Origin: Isoetes taiwanensis
Lineage: Eukaryota; Streptophyta; Lycopodiopsida; Isoetales; Isoetaceae
Assembly: GCA_021234155.1 (NCBI GenBank)
Contig: JAJEKV010000109.1
Span: forward strand, 2,534,738-2,598,737
Direction: 5' to 3'
DNA: 64,000 nucleotides
Below the pieces are notes generated by a model. That model was not told where the DNA came from. It saw only the letters and a list, made by a program, of their open reading frames with translations, and did not search any database. Each line of letters begins with the position of its first letter. Within the stretch, counting starts at the first letter, position 1. This document shows, piece after piece, positions 45,043-57,239 of this stretch. A program made the translations under genes and the position numbers.

Positions 45043-46412
45043 CTACCAGATTTTAGAATTCTTCAATAAATATTCAAAATCCTCACAGTCTTTTTTCCTT
45101 CTTGACAAATTTTTGAGGCGGGAGGAGGAGGCGCGACCCACTGCTTGCTCGGCATCTTTATGTTTCAAAATCTCAACTTCTTGATTCTTTGGTTCTTTCT
45201 CTTTGGCATTATTCATCCTTCTGGTGTGGACAGCCATAATCTCCTCTTGCTCTTCAACTTCCTGCACAAACCTTATAGATGCACTTGGTTCACCAATTTT
45301 AGATTTTTCTTGTGCGGCAAAATATTCTTTGACCTTTGCACCTATCCTCGTAATGTCCTCTGACCTTACAAAATTCACATACGGGGCATTCTTTACCAAA
45401 ATGACCTCTTTTTCCACACTTAGTGCATGGCCTATACCAGCAATAATCAGAAGAATGAGTATCTCTAAAGCAGTGCACACATGGGGGTAAGTTTTCTTTT
45501 CAAATTTTGAATTCTTCAACTCTTGCGGTTGTTTAGTTACCTCAACCAATGCCTCGAGATACCTTGGTGATCTCTGCTCTTACATCTGCTGCGGGGAGCC
45601 TCATCATCTTCCACCTTAACCTTTTTCTTTTCCTTTTTGGATAGCATAGGCAGTGCAGTGCTGATCCCATACACTCCTGCTCATAATCACGGAAAAAAGG
45701 ATCACTTGGTGAGTGCATTTCATCTGGTAAGTATGATATCATATCAGCAATTTCGGTAGCTTTGGTGAAAGCCTTGTGTATTGTATCAAATCCCTCTGCT
45801 TTTTTGAATCTTCAAAAGCTTTTCGTGTGTATTCTTGGTCTGCTGCTCAATCCCACGATAAAAAAAGCCACTAGATGCAATGTATGGTTAGGAACATGAT
45901 TGATTTGGCATTTGACAAGATAGTGATTGAATCTTCGACATCTTTGCGCAACTTTCACCATGTTTGATCACGAAAAGTTTGCAACTCAAATATTAAATCT
46001 TGAGGGTCCAAGACTCTTCCAAATCTTGCTAGAAACTTTTTACCAGTTCTTCCCAAGAATTGGTGCCTAAACCTATAACATACTCTAACCAAGCCCTTAC
46101 CTCATCATTCTTGAAACATTTCTTAAACTTCGAGAAAACTTACTGGCCTTTTTTGTGACCATATTCTTGATAGTATTCTTCAAAGGTCTTGAGGAAATTG
46201 TTGGCATTCATGCTCGGATCAAAACGAGGATTTGGAGTAGGCACACTTAACTTCGAAGTATTGATAAGGCATGCTGCCGGTTGCTGTATGGTGAAAGTAG
46301 GTGTAGCAGTAGCTTCACGATTATCCCGTGTCTCGGTAGGCTCGGATGTCTCATTAACTCTTCTTGGTGCCATGAGTCCAGTTCGGGAAGATGATCTCGG
46401 TAGAACCTCCAA
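45043..46412 (-). pseudogene. gag (second gypsy element)
   Basis: The start is near 46378-46412 (MAPRRVNETSEPTETRD). The segment RFDPSMNANNFLKTFEEYYQ follows, then YVIGLGTNSWEELVKSF-like text in shifted frames. Near 45490-45370 Cys and His codons spread over three frames suggest a ruined zinc knuckle. A charged C-terminal frame (45549-45043) with EVEEQEEIMAVHTRRMNN leads toward the protease. Confidence 0.8.
46395..46411 (-). promoter_or_regulatory. Primer binding site, tRNA-Gln type
   Basis: The minus strand reads TGGAGGTTCTACCGAGA three bases after the 5' LTR. It complements the 3' end of plant tRNA-Gln (…CGGTAGGACCTCCA), with one mismatch by my recollection of that tRNA. Confidence 0.7.
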
Positions 46413-46414
46413 AA

Positions 46415-48901
46415 TGTTGAAGGTAATCCTGGCAAAACCTTCAACCTCGGTGGTTTAGAACCTCCGGGTTGCTTAAAGGCAACCACTACGAGTGCAAAGA
46501 TTCGAAAAGAATCACAAAAAGATCCTTTGGAAGTGTGTTTCCCTGAAGAGAAAAAAGTCTGCCTCACAAAATCTCTTGTAGAATGTGATCTTATGGGGCT
46601 ATGGGTGTGGATATCACTCCTTGATGTTCTCAACACTTGTCACTCACAGACTGCAAAAGCTCAGCAAGGTCAGAGTAGGTTAGATGGGCGAGATTCAAGT
46701 CACTGACCCAGTCAATTTTTGGTCAATATCCCTGACAGAGAGCTGATGTTTGGAACTCGATATTAGTGATGAATTTTTTGGGACTATCAACTCTATCTCT
46801 CTCAGATTTGTCTGCACAACAGAGGCCAACTATTCTTCTTGACCAGAAAGGATGCAATTTTCTCTTTTGATAATTCTTAGCCTAAGACTGTAAGAAGAAA
46901 ATGTTCTTGAGAGATAATGCTTTGTAGGGGTCAGCTGCACATGTATCTTATGTTGTCTACTTCCACATACTTTGTTTGACAGGATTGAAGTTCAAATAGT
47001 GGCTCTCCCATGCTCCACACCTGTTGTGCAATACCTCATGTTCTAGCAATGCCAACTTTCCATTGCAATGCAGGGATTTGGCTTTTGCACTTTCTAAGGG
47101 TTTGTGATATAGGTAGACAAAACACAGCTAACAATATGCACGGGCACTAGATACTCACGCTATGACAATAAATCTATGATAATTTTTGCTTTTTTGAAAA
47201 GGTCACAAAGTAACTCAAACAAACTGCTGCAAAGGTCGGATTTTCAATTGAATCAGTCACTCAGAAGATACAATATAACATCCCAAGCTCGGGGTCTTGG
47301 GCACAGGATCAAATAGGTGCACATAAAAAATCCGGAGAATTAAGTCAATAATCCGGATCAAAGGTAAACATGGGAGGTCAGGATCAAGCTCAAGGTTGTC
47401 AAGCCGGTCCTTCTTCAAAGCCAAAAAAATCTTCTTTGCCTTCAAGCCCTCGAAAATCTTCTGTGCGAAAAATCCCCTTTTGTAGAATGTACTGTTCCGT
47501 TGAAATCTTCATCATTTTTTTTCAAATCTTCTGTCTTTTAGCCCGCACTAAGCATTCATGGCATTAAACATAATGATTAGGGTTTAGGTCTTTGAATTAA
47601 TGGTTTGTTAGGTCGCTCTGAGCGGATCTTGGCATTTTTCAGATTTAGGTTTTGGCACCAAGAGAAATATCCCACAGGCCCAATTCAATTTGGCGGACAA
47701 AGTATATAAGGCTCAAAAATTGATTTCTTGATTATGCGTGCGGTGTCCACGTGGGATTGATTACCTCCCAGCCCACGCCGGATGCTCCACGCGGCAGGGG
47801 GGGATTGGCTTGGAAGAGAAATTAGGCTAAGGGGGGGGTAGATAGGAAAAATTTTTTGCACCCCTTACACCCTATGGCACGATTCCCTAGAACACATATA
47901 CCATGCCTAAAATAAGGCCTTTTCTCAAAATTCTTTTTTTCTAGGGGAATCTTTTTTTGTGCCCTATAATATTCTGGGGTCTTTTTTCATCATAGAGCTT
48001 TTTGGAGTTTGAAAAAATTTGGGGAGTGCATGAAGTGGCATTTGAAAAACATGGCATGGCTAGGTAGTATGACATGGCCAATGGGAATGATGACGTGTCA
48101 GCCCACTTGAATTTGAAAATTCTCTCTAGTCAAAATTTTTAGAATGATGTGGAGATGATGTGTGTGAATGATGAGGTGTCAAAAGTGATGTGGCAATAAT
48201 GATATTTTGAAATGAATTTTGATTTGAATGAGAGTTTGAGATGAAAAGGATGAAATGGTGATGGGTGTGATGTGTGTAGTAAGGTGTAGGGGGGACTTGG
48301 CACATCTAGTGCTCATTAGGAAGCCAAAAATTTTGTGGAGCATCTTTGAGGCATCTTTGAGGCATATTTGAATTTTTAGCATTTCCCTTAGGGATTTTGC
48401 AAGCCTCTTTACATTTTGCTCAAGTTGCATGGAATGTTGACTTCATAAGCAAAGTTATGACTAAGTCAAGTCTCTCTTGAACTAGTGGATGATGAAGCAA
48501 GTGGGTGTTTTATGAAGGTGCATTTTGACTAGAAAGAACTTTCAAGGTCAAGTTTGACTTTGGGAGGTGTATGAGGAAGGAGTCAAGGTTCAATGCTATT
48601 TGGGATGGTGGAGTGGATGAGGATGGAAATCAAAAGAATGCCAAAGATGCCAAGTTCATAAATGATCACATACCATGGAATGCTTCTTCAAGGGGTCTTC
48701 TTTCTCTCTTCTCTACACTTCCTATGCTTGTTTGACCTTTTGCATCTCTTGAGTGACTTGAATCAATTGTCCTTCCTTTGCTCTTCAAACTTGAATGTAT
48801 GCTAGTGAAGCATTCTCCTATTATCTTGCAAATTGAACCAAACTGATAGGATTAGTGCTAATATATGCTTGGCTCTTACATGCTGCCATAGCATGGCAGC
48901 A
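46415..48901 (-). repeat. 5' LTR of the second gypsy element (2487 bp)
   Basis: It matches 37943-40423 with the same termini. The last 1 kb is almost identical to its partner. Differences in the first 1.4 kb cluster at CAG/CTG versus CG-type sites. Confidence 0.95.
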
Positions 48902-48953
48902 GTCCCGAAATTGGACACTCCTACATGCTTTTACTCCCAAGACGTAAAAATTC

Positions 48954-49086
<133 letters not shown>

Positions 49087-49099
49087 AACTCCGGCCATG

Positions 49100-49850
49100 A
49101 GATTAAACATCCTGATTGGTATCAGCTTCCAATGGTCACAACCCATACTTGTTGCAATCTTATTTGAACCCTTACATCAACCGCAGACGGTAATGGTCCA
49201 TCCACATTGATAGGGAGCCACTATATAGGCATTAAAACTGAGTCGCATGGTTCTGGATTAAAATAGAAGATGTAATTGATTGTCTGCCATGCTTTAAGAA
49301 AGCCTTTTCGCTATATTGCTTAAACCCATAAGACAATGCCCAAGGTGATCATGTTCTAATAGATAGCTTACCACTAAGTACATAGAATAGTACTGATGGT
49401 GAAGTTATAAATCTGAAGAGTTAATATTGTCATTCAATATGTGCCACATAAACTTGTAAAGCAACAATTTATAATGAAGTTGTATGTCTATCATTCTTAG
49501 TCCATTGTGAGATCTAGACCTCGTATACTTCTACCAAGCTATCTTGACATCTATATATATCACATTTTCTCCCCATACAAAATTCCGGACCATATTGGAT
49601 AATTCCTTTATCTTTTCATGAGGTGCCAAAATAATTGAAGCTGCATAAACGTGTTTGATGTAGAGTACAGATTTAGCCATAGTAATCCTTCCCGTCATTC
49701 CTGCAGACCTCATTGCACCTCTCTGTAAACCAACTCTAAATTAGTGGAGTAGGTTAGCAAGATACCATCATAGCACAATGTACATCTTTTGGGAACCAAT
49801 CAACCTTATATACAAGAATGTTGACAACCATTGCCTATACTTAGACAAAA
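49100..49850 (-). pseudogene. L1-type LINE reverse transcriptase C-terminal remnant
   Basis: The minus strand at 49713-49531 reads GMTGRITMAKSVLYIKHVYA and then MVRNFVWGE, the conserved RT tail of plant L1-like LINEs. After a frameshift, GLRMIDIQLHYKLLLYKFMW follows at about 49500-49435. The rest is degenerate. This is a different LINE lineage from copies A and B. Confidence 0.8.
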
Positions 49851-50465
49851 ATTATCTTAGATCACTATTATTTGACCAAGATTAGATTCTCTAGCTAAAA
49901 AGATACTTCTATCTCATAGAGGATCATGTCGCACCTTGAGGCGCCCCTAGAAGGCTTCATAACTTGCATGTTGATAGTGACTTTCTCAAAAGTATGACTA
50001 AATCTACAAAGTTCCTTCGTGTTTTTATACTAAATGATGTATAACCTGCTATTTTTGCAGTTATAACATGACAATACCCTATTTTCTATCTACTATATAC
50101 AACATTTTAGTAGTTGATGATATTTTTTTTCAAAAATTGAGATGTTTGTTCCCTAAAAGATTGCATCCCATATCTTGGAAATAAAACTGTTTACCCCTAA
50201 TGGGATATCAAGTAATTCGGATGAGGTGTCTGCTGGCATGAGTTTGGAGAGAAAACAAATCAATTATGAAGGTGATTGCTCATCAAATGGCCATAAGGCT
50301 GCACATTTGTTCTAGTTCAGCATGCAACTAGCTGCACATGAGAACGTGTCCAATGACTCACTTCGCATTGCAGAGATTCTAGTAAAATGCCTGTTAAGAG
50401 AAACTAGTAAAAAGGCGTGCCAGAGGCTATAGAAAATAAAGGTGCAGGGAAATTACGGCAAATAA
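49851..50465. other. AT-rich spacer, nothing recognised
   Basis: No ORF, RNA gene or repeat could be supported in this stretch. Confidence 0.5.
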
Positions 50466-50469
50466 CATT

Positions 50470-50705
50470 CAATACTTTTAAATTAAAATCCCCTTTGGTT
50501 TGGGTGCATATTCACACGAGGGGTGACGTAGGGCAGCGAGAGACCCTTTTGTACTACATAAAAGCATATAATACATGTACAAAATCAACACTATTTAGTA
50601 CATTGCCTCAAACCTTATAGTATTTTGCAAACCTCATTATACAATATACCAAAACTTGTACACATACCCCACAAATGAGGATCGCTCTTTACGATCTAGA
50701 TCGTG
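50470..50705. mobile_element. Truncated copy of the 4-kb MITE family
   Basis: This is the reverse complement of 4160-4390: shared words include TTAAATTAAAATCCCC, TTTGGTTTGGGTGCATATTC and CATACCCCACAAATGAGGAT. One terminal inverted repeat and part of the interior remain; the other arm is missing. Confidence 0.85.
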
Positions 50706-51683
50706 AAGATGCATGGGTAGGTTCCATCATTAGCATGCACGATGCACTTTTCATGACAGCTAGAAGAGCATTCTATTAAAGATTGTTTTGTAGGAGAAAT
50801 GGAGGGAAATGAATGTCACACTCATAATAAATAAAGTATAATTCAATTCCTCTATAAATAACATTATTACAGCAGATTGTAACCTGTAATCCAAATACAA
50901 AACTTGTCAAAGGTGCAAGTTTTACTTTTCAAGACTAACAACATCATTTTAGAAAAAATCAAAGTGCCCTGCAGGAAACTTTTGATGTCTCATAACGTTG
51001 GCAAATGTTTTTTATAAATTCTTTTGTTGGAAAAAATGTTTTAATAAAAAATAGGGGATTTCCCCAAACCATTATATACAATATCAGGCAGCGACCTTTT
51101 TTGCATCTAGGTCGAGTGATGGCGCAGGATGCACGAAAGCTTCGGATGAACAGCTACAGCTTCCCTCGGTAAGAAAATTTGTGCCTCCATCATTGAAGCT
51201 TGATGCGATACCTCCATCTCTGAAGCTTGAATTCGTGGAGATAATTTGGAAACTAAAGGAGGGATTCTAATGCAGCAGCCATGGACAAAAGAAATTCAAG
51301 AAAATGAAGAGAAGATCTTATCATCCCAATTGCCAATGCTTGTCTTTATTTCCACATTATCATCCCACTGGCCTTGCAGCCTTCATCGCGTACTCTCTGG
51401 AACAGACCACCGATAGGTTTTCAAATCCGATAGAATTTCTCAAGTTGGAGCTTCATATTGCATTTCATTTTTGCGGCTGCACCAGAGTTCTCTTGTTTCT
51501 TGGGAGCAAACCGGTTTCCATATCCGAATACAAAAGCCAAATCGGTGGCTTATCCGACCAGACCTTGGTTCTAGGAGGCCAGGCCAGGCCAACATGTTTA
51601 TTTCTTACTTCCAAGGCTTTTCTTATTAGATTTGTGTATGGGATATTTCAAGTCGAATCCAAGTTTTTGTTTTAGCATTTTTA
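50706..51683. other. Spacer, no clear gene
   Basis: The plus strand around 51150-51260 has a short open stretch with a PPSLKLDAIPPSLKLEF repeat, which is unlike any family I know. Otherwise nothing is supported. Confidence 0.4.
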
Positions 51684-52160
51684 GTTACCGCCAGATACTT
51701 GTATTTCAGAGTAGACCATTTCTAACAGGGTTCAAGTCGAATAGCTCCTATGACCATTTTAGGCTTTCCCCTTTTTGGGTCTCTTTCCTACGTAAATGCA
51801 ACTTAGGTTGCATTCTGCCATATCCGCCAATGGCATTGCGCCATCTGGCGAAGGTTCTCTTCCAGAACTTCTGTGAAGCTGAAGAGCAGCGGCAGTTCTT
51901 GAAATTACTTGGATTTACCTCAGATTCTGGCGATTTACCTCTCATTCTGGCAATCTACCTCTCATTCCGATGCTTTCTACCCTCGATTCTGAAGTTTTTA
52001 CCCCCGATTCAGGGCAGAATGCAACCTAAGTTGCATCCACGTTACCGCCAGATACTTGTATTTCAGAGTAGACCATTTCTAACAGGGTTATTTATTGTGG
52101 TGCAAGTCGAATAGCTCCTATGACCATTTTAGGCTTTCCCCTTTTTGGGTCTCTTTCCTA
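51684..52160. repeat. 240-bp TIR element between about 110-bp direct repeats
   Basis: 51684-51791 and 52043-52160 are direct repeats (CGCCAGATACTTGTATTTCA... through TTTTTGGGTCTCTTTCCTAC); the second has an extra short stretch. They flank 51796-52036, which has 24-bp inverted termini reading ATGCAACTTAGGTTGCATTC. The terminus is itself nearly palindromic. Confidence 0.8.
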
Positions 52161-52351
52161 CAGAACCGTTCAGAGAGTATTTGCAGACGACAGTAGTTGT
52201 TTGTGTTACATTTATCTCTTTCCACATTGCTTGTTTGTCTGTGTTTTCCCTCCATATGCAAACTCCACTTTGTTGCACCTATGCTTCATAGCCATCGCCA
52301 TGGTTAAAAGCAATAAAACACATCTTTCGGTAGTCCGCTATAGCCGCCCTC

Positions 52352-52942
52352 ATGCTAAATTGGTTTGCTGGATTTTTATTTTTATTTTTATTTTTTTACT
52401 GTTTTATGTTTTGGTTGTGTTATGTTGCTAGTTCTTTTTTGTTTTTTGGGTTGCCCTTAAGGGGGCAAACTCTGGTTTATGCCGGTTTATGGCATATCCA
52501 AGTATATGCCGGCATATGCTTAGGATATGCCGGTGACTGCTCCAAACTGGCTGTTGCCAGTAAACTGGCGGTCAGCTCAGGACTCCGGCTTGGGCTCTTT
52601 TTGCTTGCAGTCCATGCGAATGACGCCGGCAGAAGCTACATTGTCCATATGGATAGCCACGAGCCTTCTCATTTTGATAGCCACGAGCCTTGGTATGCCT
52701 CCACGCTCGCCGCAGTTCGAGGTCCGGTGGTCATGTCACAACAACGTTACGAAGAGAGGGGATTGATCCATGTATATGATAGTATTTTTAACGGATTCAC
52801 CACCAAGCTTACTCCGGAAGAGGTTGCAACCATGGAACAGATGGCTGTCTTTGTGATGATGTTCCCGGATGACTTCTTCAAATTCCCTCTCTCTACTTCT
52901 TTTTGCATAAATTCTGTTTCTTTTCATCCCATTGATCCATAG
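52352..52942 (+). pseudogene. Subtilisin-like protease propeptide fragment
   Basis: A 196-codon frame starts with hydrophobic residues. It then carries an inhibitor I9-type propeptide: SYIVHMDSHEPSHFDSHEPW, WYASTLAAVRG, IHVYDSIFNGFTTKLTPEEV and MMFPDDFF. Plant subtilases follow this with the catalytic domain, which is absent here. The N-terminal part of the frame overlaps a dispersed repeat (GGCATATCC words), so the signal-peptide region is probably not native. It is a truncated gene fragment. Confidence 0.82.
52420..52545 (+). repeat. Inverted-repeat partner, left (bounds a gene-fragment cluster)
   Basis: TTGGGTTGCCC, GGGGGCAAAC, then GGCATATCC...AGGATATGCCGGTGACTGCT matches the reverse complement of 58398-58510. 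Both copies also share GTTGCTAG outward. Confidence 0.75.
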
Positions 52943-53052
52943 TCCGGCCCATCTTTGATTTCCCAAAAATATCCCTTCCGGTTTGCTGCTGTTAATCAGG
53001 CATGCAATAGTGACATGTCCATTAAGAATTTTGTGGACAAGATGTCACAGAG

Positions 53053-53361
53053 TTGGATAATATGGAGGATAGAGATTTGCTAAGTAAGGCTTCCGAGGAA
53101 CTCACGCTAGAAGCTGCTGAAATTTCATCAAACAAAGACACTGGCTCTGTTGAAATAGTTGCTGATGAGCAGAGCTTCAAAAATTTGGATGCACAATTTA
53201 GTTTTCTAAGTGTTGCAGACCAGGACAAACAGATGTGTGACAATGGTATTAAGAAGGGAAAGAAAGTAGATGACCTTGTATATGGAGAGAGTGTTGCTCT
53301 GGAGCATGTTCAAGATTTAAGCTACAATTTTCGGGTCCATTCTTCATATTTGGTCCTATGA
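53053..53361 (+). other. Open frame of unknown origin
   Basis: This 102-codon acidic frame (EDRDLLSKASEELTLEAAE, then EIVADEQSFKNLDAQFSFL) lies downstream of the subtilase fragment. Its composition looks protein-like, but I recognise no family and no flanking signals. It may be another captured exon. Confidence 0.35.
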
Positions 53362-55974
53362 TGTTCTCAGGTCCCATCTCATGTCGTAGGAGCATCTCCA
53401 GGCGATCAGAGGGCAGCAATGCAAGTACTCGATCATTTGCTTTTCCAGTGTAAGGAAATTATGCTTAAATTTTTCTGCTAAGTGCAGAATCTCTTTAATC
53501 TCCTTTTTAGAAAGCTGTAGCTCTTACCTTAGGTTAAGTACAGAATCATAACATATGAAATACAGAATCATAACATATGAAATACAGAATCATCATGAAC
53601 AACTATCCACATGCATATATCTAGACAAAATTGAATAAGCCAACCAAAGGGACTCGGTGAAAGAAAAGGTTCAAATGAATATGTACAATGAATAAGTGTT
53701 AGTTAAGGAAATGATAGCTGGTTATAGGTGATATATGGCAGGTTGACAAGCGGTAATGTATTCGTGGTGATGCATAGAGATAATTAGCGGCTGCATGGCG
53801 AAAATGAACCCCTGGGAAGCAAGTCGTTTTAGATACAAGTGCATTGAAGAACACAGTGGCAAAACTACAACGGTGGAGTTTGAGGTTGCAAAGGTTCCAT
53901 CCCTAAGTTAATGGCAATAGACCAAGGGAAGTGTTAGTGGAAACATTGAACAAAGCCAACCAAATGAAAACAACATATCATCTCGAGCTCATTTTCGAAC
54001 TAGAAGATGAAAAAATATAAGACCTCCAAGAAAAGACAGATGAGTCTATATAAGAAGAATAGAGTGCTCTGATCACAATACAAGTCCCAAAATAAACAAG
54101 GTGCTGCGCACGAGGGGTTGCCCTCTGATGGCTCGAGGTTGTGGTTTCATGGGTTCTGTTTCATTCTTTTGTGCATTGCCATTAGTCTTTCTCTTATTTG
54201 CATGTTCAGCTTGATACTTTTATATTGCAGCAGGTCCATTCTTATCGAATCTGAGTTTTTCCTTCCACCAAGCTCTAATGTTATCTCATGCTCCAGTTAC
54301 TGGCTTCCCTTTCTCTAGAATTTTTGCCAAACCATTGGCCAAATCGTAGGAAACACTCAATTTGGGCACCTAATCGTACATGGTAGTGCAGAAAAACCAC
54401 ACAACATACACAATCAAGTATATAGATATAAACGTCCTAACTTGAAAATGCTGCAATATATTGAACGTCATATCTATAACATATTTTAATCTCCTATTGT
54501 TTGAATATTTTGCCTCAAACTCCATACGCTAATCAATCGGCTCATGCACATTAAACCTCAATCCAATACACTCAGGGTAAAAACTTAAACTCGTCCTCCA
54601 TATTTGGCCAGCTCGGAATATACTTTGTGCACAAAACACATTGATGTTTTCGAGAGCACGTGGTTGATTGCAAAAATACATGAATAGATTATGTAAACAT
54701 ATTTTATATGACGACCACCTTGACTGAGAAGACAATTATGTTTACGCAATTTTCTACACATGCCAAAACTTGACTCTTTGCATGAAAAAAGAGAACTCAT
54801 GAGCACAACAAAAGACTAGAAGGCATATTTGCTTATTTTGTCATCAAGAAAATTAATTCTTGATTTCCTCAATGAATATTTAGTCCAATGCATTTTACCC
54901 AATCGGTTTGTCGTTTTCTAATTTCAAGTAAAAGTACATTGTTATGCAGCGGCAATTGTTGCACTTCATGCTAAGTTGAAGATTGTGCATATAACGGAGA
55001 CGAAGTACCATTTGCTTTTCGAATGCAAATAAAAGATTGCTCCACAATTACAGTTGTTAATATGAGATATATACACTAACTCTTGAATATTTTTCCCTTT
55101 TCATACGTGCTAACTTGAATGTTTTCTTTTCCTTCTCTCCCCACTTGTCGACCTTGAAACTTACGCCTTGACAAGCGGCGATTCTGGATGCTTTTTATCG
55201 TCTTCGATTGCACCGATATTGTAGCATCAACATTGACTCTTTTGATGGCCATGAGCAGCAAAAAAAAGGGACAAAAAGGCTTGGATTCCTTTCCGGAGCT
55301 CCCTTTCCTCTTGTTGTTTTTGTTTTAATTCATCCCTTGCATAAAATCTTGAAGTAGATTTGCTTTAAAATCAAATGCTTCAACATTTTTCTTTGGATCA
55401 AAGGTTTAAAGATTTAATTCCTAATCAATCTGTGATCTATACCATTGTTTGGATGTTGATGGGGCTCACACATTTCAATGTTATTTCGATTGCATCGTAT
55501 GTTGTTATATCATTACTGCTTTGTTTATTATATCTGACCTAGAAGCTCAATAGGTAAGTAAGCATTAATCAAAAGAATAATACTCATGGGTAAGTAAGCA
55601 TTAATCAAAAGAATAATACTCATGTTTCGTTCCTTCTGTTGATGCATGATATTCATGTTCCAATCCTTTTGTTGATAAAAGATCCCATGCAGATCATCCA
55701 CCACTATCGCCAGAATACCATTTTTGAAACCTCTATAGCAAAAGAGTGCACTACTTTGGCATGTGATGTGAACAAAATGATGTATATTGGCAATCTCGGG
55801 ATCTTTCTACATTTGCGATTGTACATTTGAGTGAGCTTTTCTATGTGTGTAGTAGATTGCAATCGACATCATAGAAATCCAACTGTCCCCATTGCTCTTG
55901 TTGGGAGTTGCTTTGCTTAAAAACTCCTCTCTGAAAAAATCAGAACAGAAGGGTTCACTTGGCCTCCATAAGAA
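53362..55974. other. AT-rich spacer with short tandem repeats
   Basis: A 23-bp unit containing ACAGAATCATAACATATGAA is repeated at about 53543-53595. A 37-bp unit containing GTAAGTAAGCATTAATCAAA is duplicated at about 55553-55624. No gene is supported. Confidence 0.5.
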
Positions 55975-56334
55975 TTAACTTGTTTGTGGTGGAGAGCTTT
56001 TCTGCATTTGCGAGAAGGCAACTGCCTTCATCTTATTAGATTTTGCAACATCCAAATAAGGGTCGGCCTCAAATGCATGGTCAAACATTTCAATTGCATC
56101 ATTCCATCGTCCCTGTGCGATATATACAAGACCAAGATTATTACAAGCTGGAGCATAGTTAGAACAGAGCTCCAATGCTCGATTTAGCACTGTCTCTGCA
56201 TCATTGTAACGTTTTTGTTGACGATAAAGATTTCCCAGATTAGAGAGTATGCCATACCTAATGCTCGGAAGAAACAAGTACAGAGCTTGCTTGTATACTT
56301 TTCTGCACTGTGATATGCTTTCAAACAATTGCAA
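55975..56334 (-). pseudogene. TPR protein C-terminal fragment
   Basis: Two adjacent 34-residue tetratricopeptide repeats read LSNLGNLYRQQKRYNDAETV and CNNLGLVYIAQGRWNDAIEM, with the usual W/L-G-Y-A-P spacing, followed by a short tail ending SPPQTS. A CACAGTGCAG acceptor-like site at about 56300 suggests a last exon. It could be the end of a larger TPR protein (a SPINDLY- or O-GlcNAc-transferase-like parent is only a guess). No other exons are visible nearby. Confidence 0.7.
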
Positions 56335-57239
56335 TGCTATATCCCGGAAAATATTACGTCGTTTAATTTTAAGTGAAGCTCATATCGGCATATTAAAAGA
56401 GTACAACAGCGGGATTATCTAAGTTTGCCCATGCCTGACAAAGACAAGTTTGGCGTCTTGCTATGGCACACTTTAAAGTACTTCTAGGCTGCAACAAAGC
56501 GTAAGGTACATAATGTATGCAATCCTAGCTGATGCCCCGCGCAAAGCATCATCACGGATCTTCCTCTATAGCCTGTGAAGTAGACCATTAAAAATTTACA
56601 AAAAAGCTGTTTATGAAATATGATATCAAATGATTTTTAAAATTTTGGCAACAACCCATCCCATCGTATGATTTTGAAGGAAAACGGCAGTGCTAGTAAA
56701 AGATCATCATGGTGGACTTTGCATCTCAAACATACATTTGCAAAGTGTGAAGCGCCCTTTCCTCGACTTCTTTAATATCAACCACACCCATTTGTTAAAG
56801 GCCGGCTGTCGTGTCATCTTTGCGCTCGATTACCATTGCAAGACCCGCCCATGCTAGTCGGGCCTCAAGAGATGCGGGATCACCTTCTCTCGAGAATAGG
56901 CGACATTTCATTAGGCTGCTTTGGATGCAAGCATTTCAAGCATTTCAAACAAGCTGTGGTCATTAAATGCATAAAAAGAAAATGGGGCCGTGTATGGATA
57001 GTGCTAACTCCAAAAGTTAAAAGCGGGCCATTGCCTGCGAAATGGCATGAAGTGAGCCGAGTAACACATACCACTCCACGGTTTCCATAAGTTTGTAAAA
57101 ACGGCCGGCTAATTCCAAAGCTGGCATTAATCGTCTCCGAGACATGTAAGCATATAGAATTGCTAGTTTGCTGATATTTCACCATTTTGCGGTCGAACAT
57201 GCAGACCATGGTTGCAACATGCTCGGTATCATCCCTCAA
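56335..57239. other. Spacer between gene fragments
   Basis: No exon can be supported. Several overlapping frames exist on both strands without family resemblance. Confidence 0.4.

Larger units (their letters stand above)
37938..48906 (-). mobile_element. Second full-length Ty3/gypsy element with TSD
   Basis: The element (37943-48901, minus strand) has two 2.48-kb LTRs and a perfect 5-bp target duplication, GTCCC, at 37938-37942 and 48902-48906. The internal order is primer site, gag, protease, RNase H-like segment, reverse transcriptase, RNase H, integrase. No chromodomain is seen. The protease motif DGGS and the extra RNase H suggest a Tat-related lineage. The near-identical LTRs imply a recent insertion, yet every ORF is broken by small indels. 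Confidence 0.95.

Noticed and set aside
46391-46411. A tRNA gene near the gypsy LTR, suggested by a tRNA-Gln-like 3' end
   Set aside because: Only about 17 nt match and no cloverleaf is present. Its position beside the LTR identifies it as a primer binding site.
53530-53600. CRISPR-like array of short repeats
   Set aside because: The units are contiguous tandem repeats without spacers, in a eukaryotic nuclear context.
55975-56334. Naming the TPR fragment SPINDLY or SECRET AGENT
   Set aside because: Only two generic TPR units and a tail are visible; the glycosyltransferase domain is absent, so a specific name cannot be supported.
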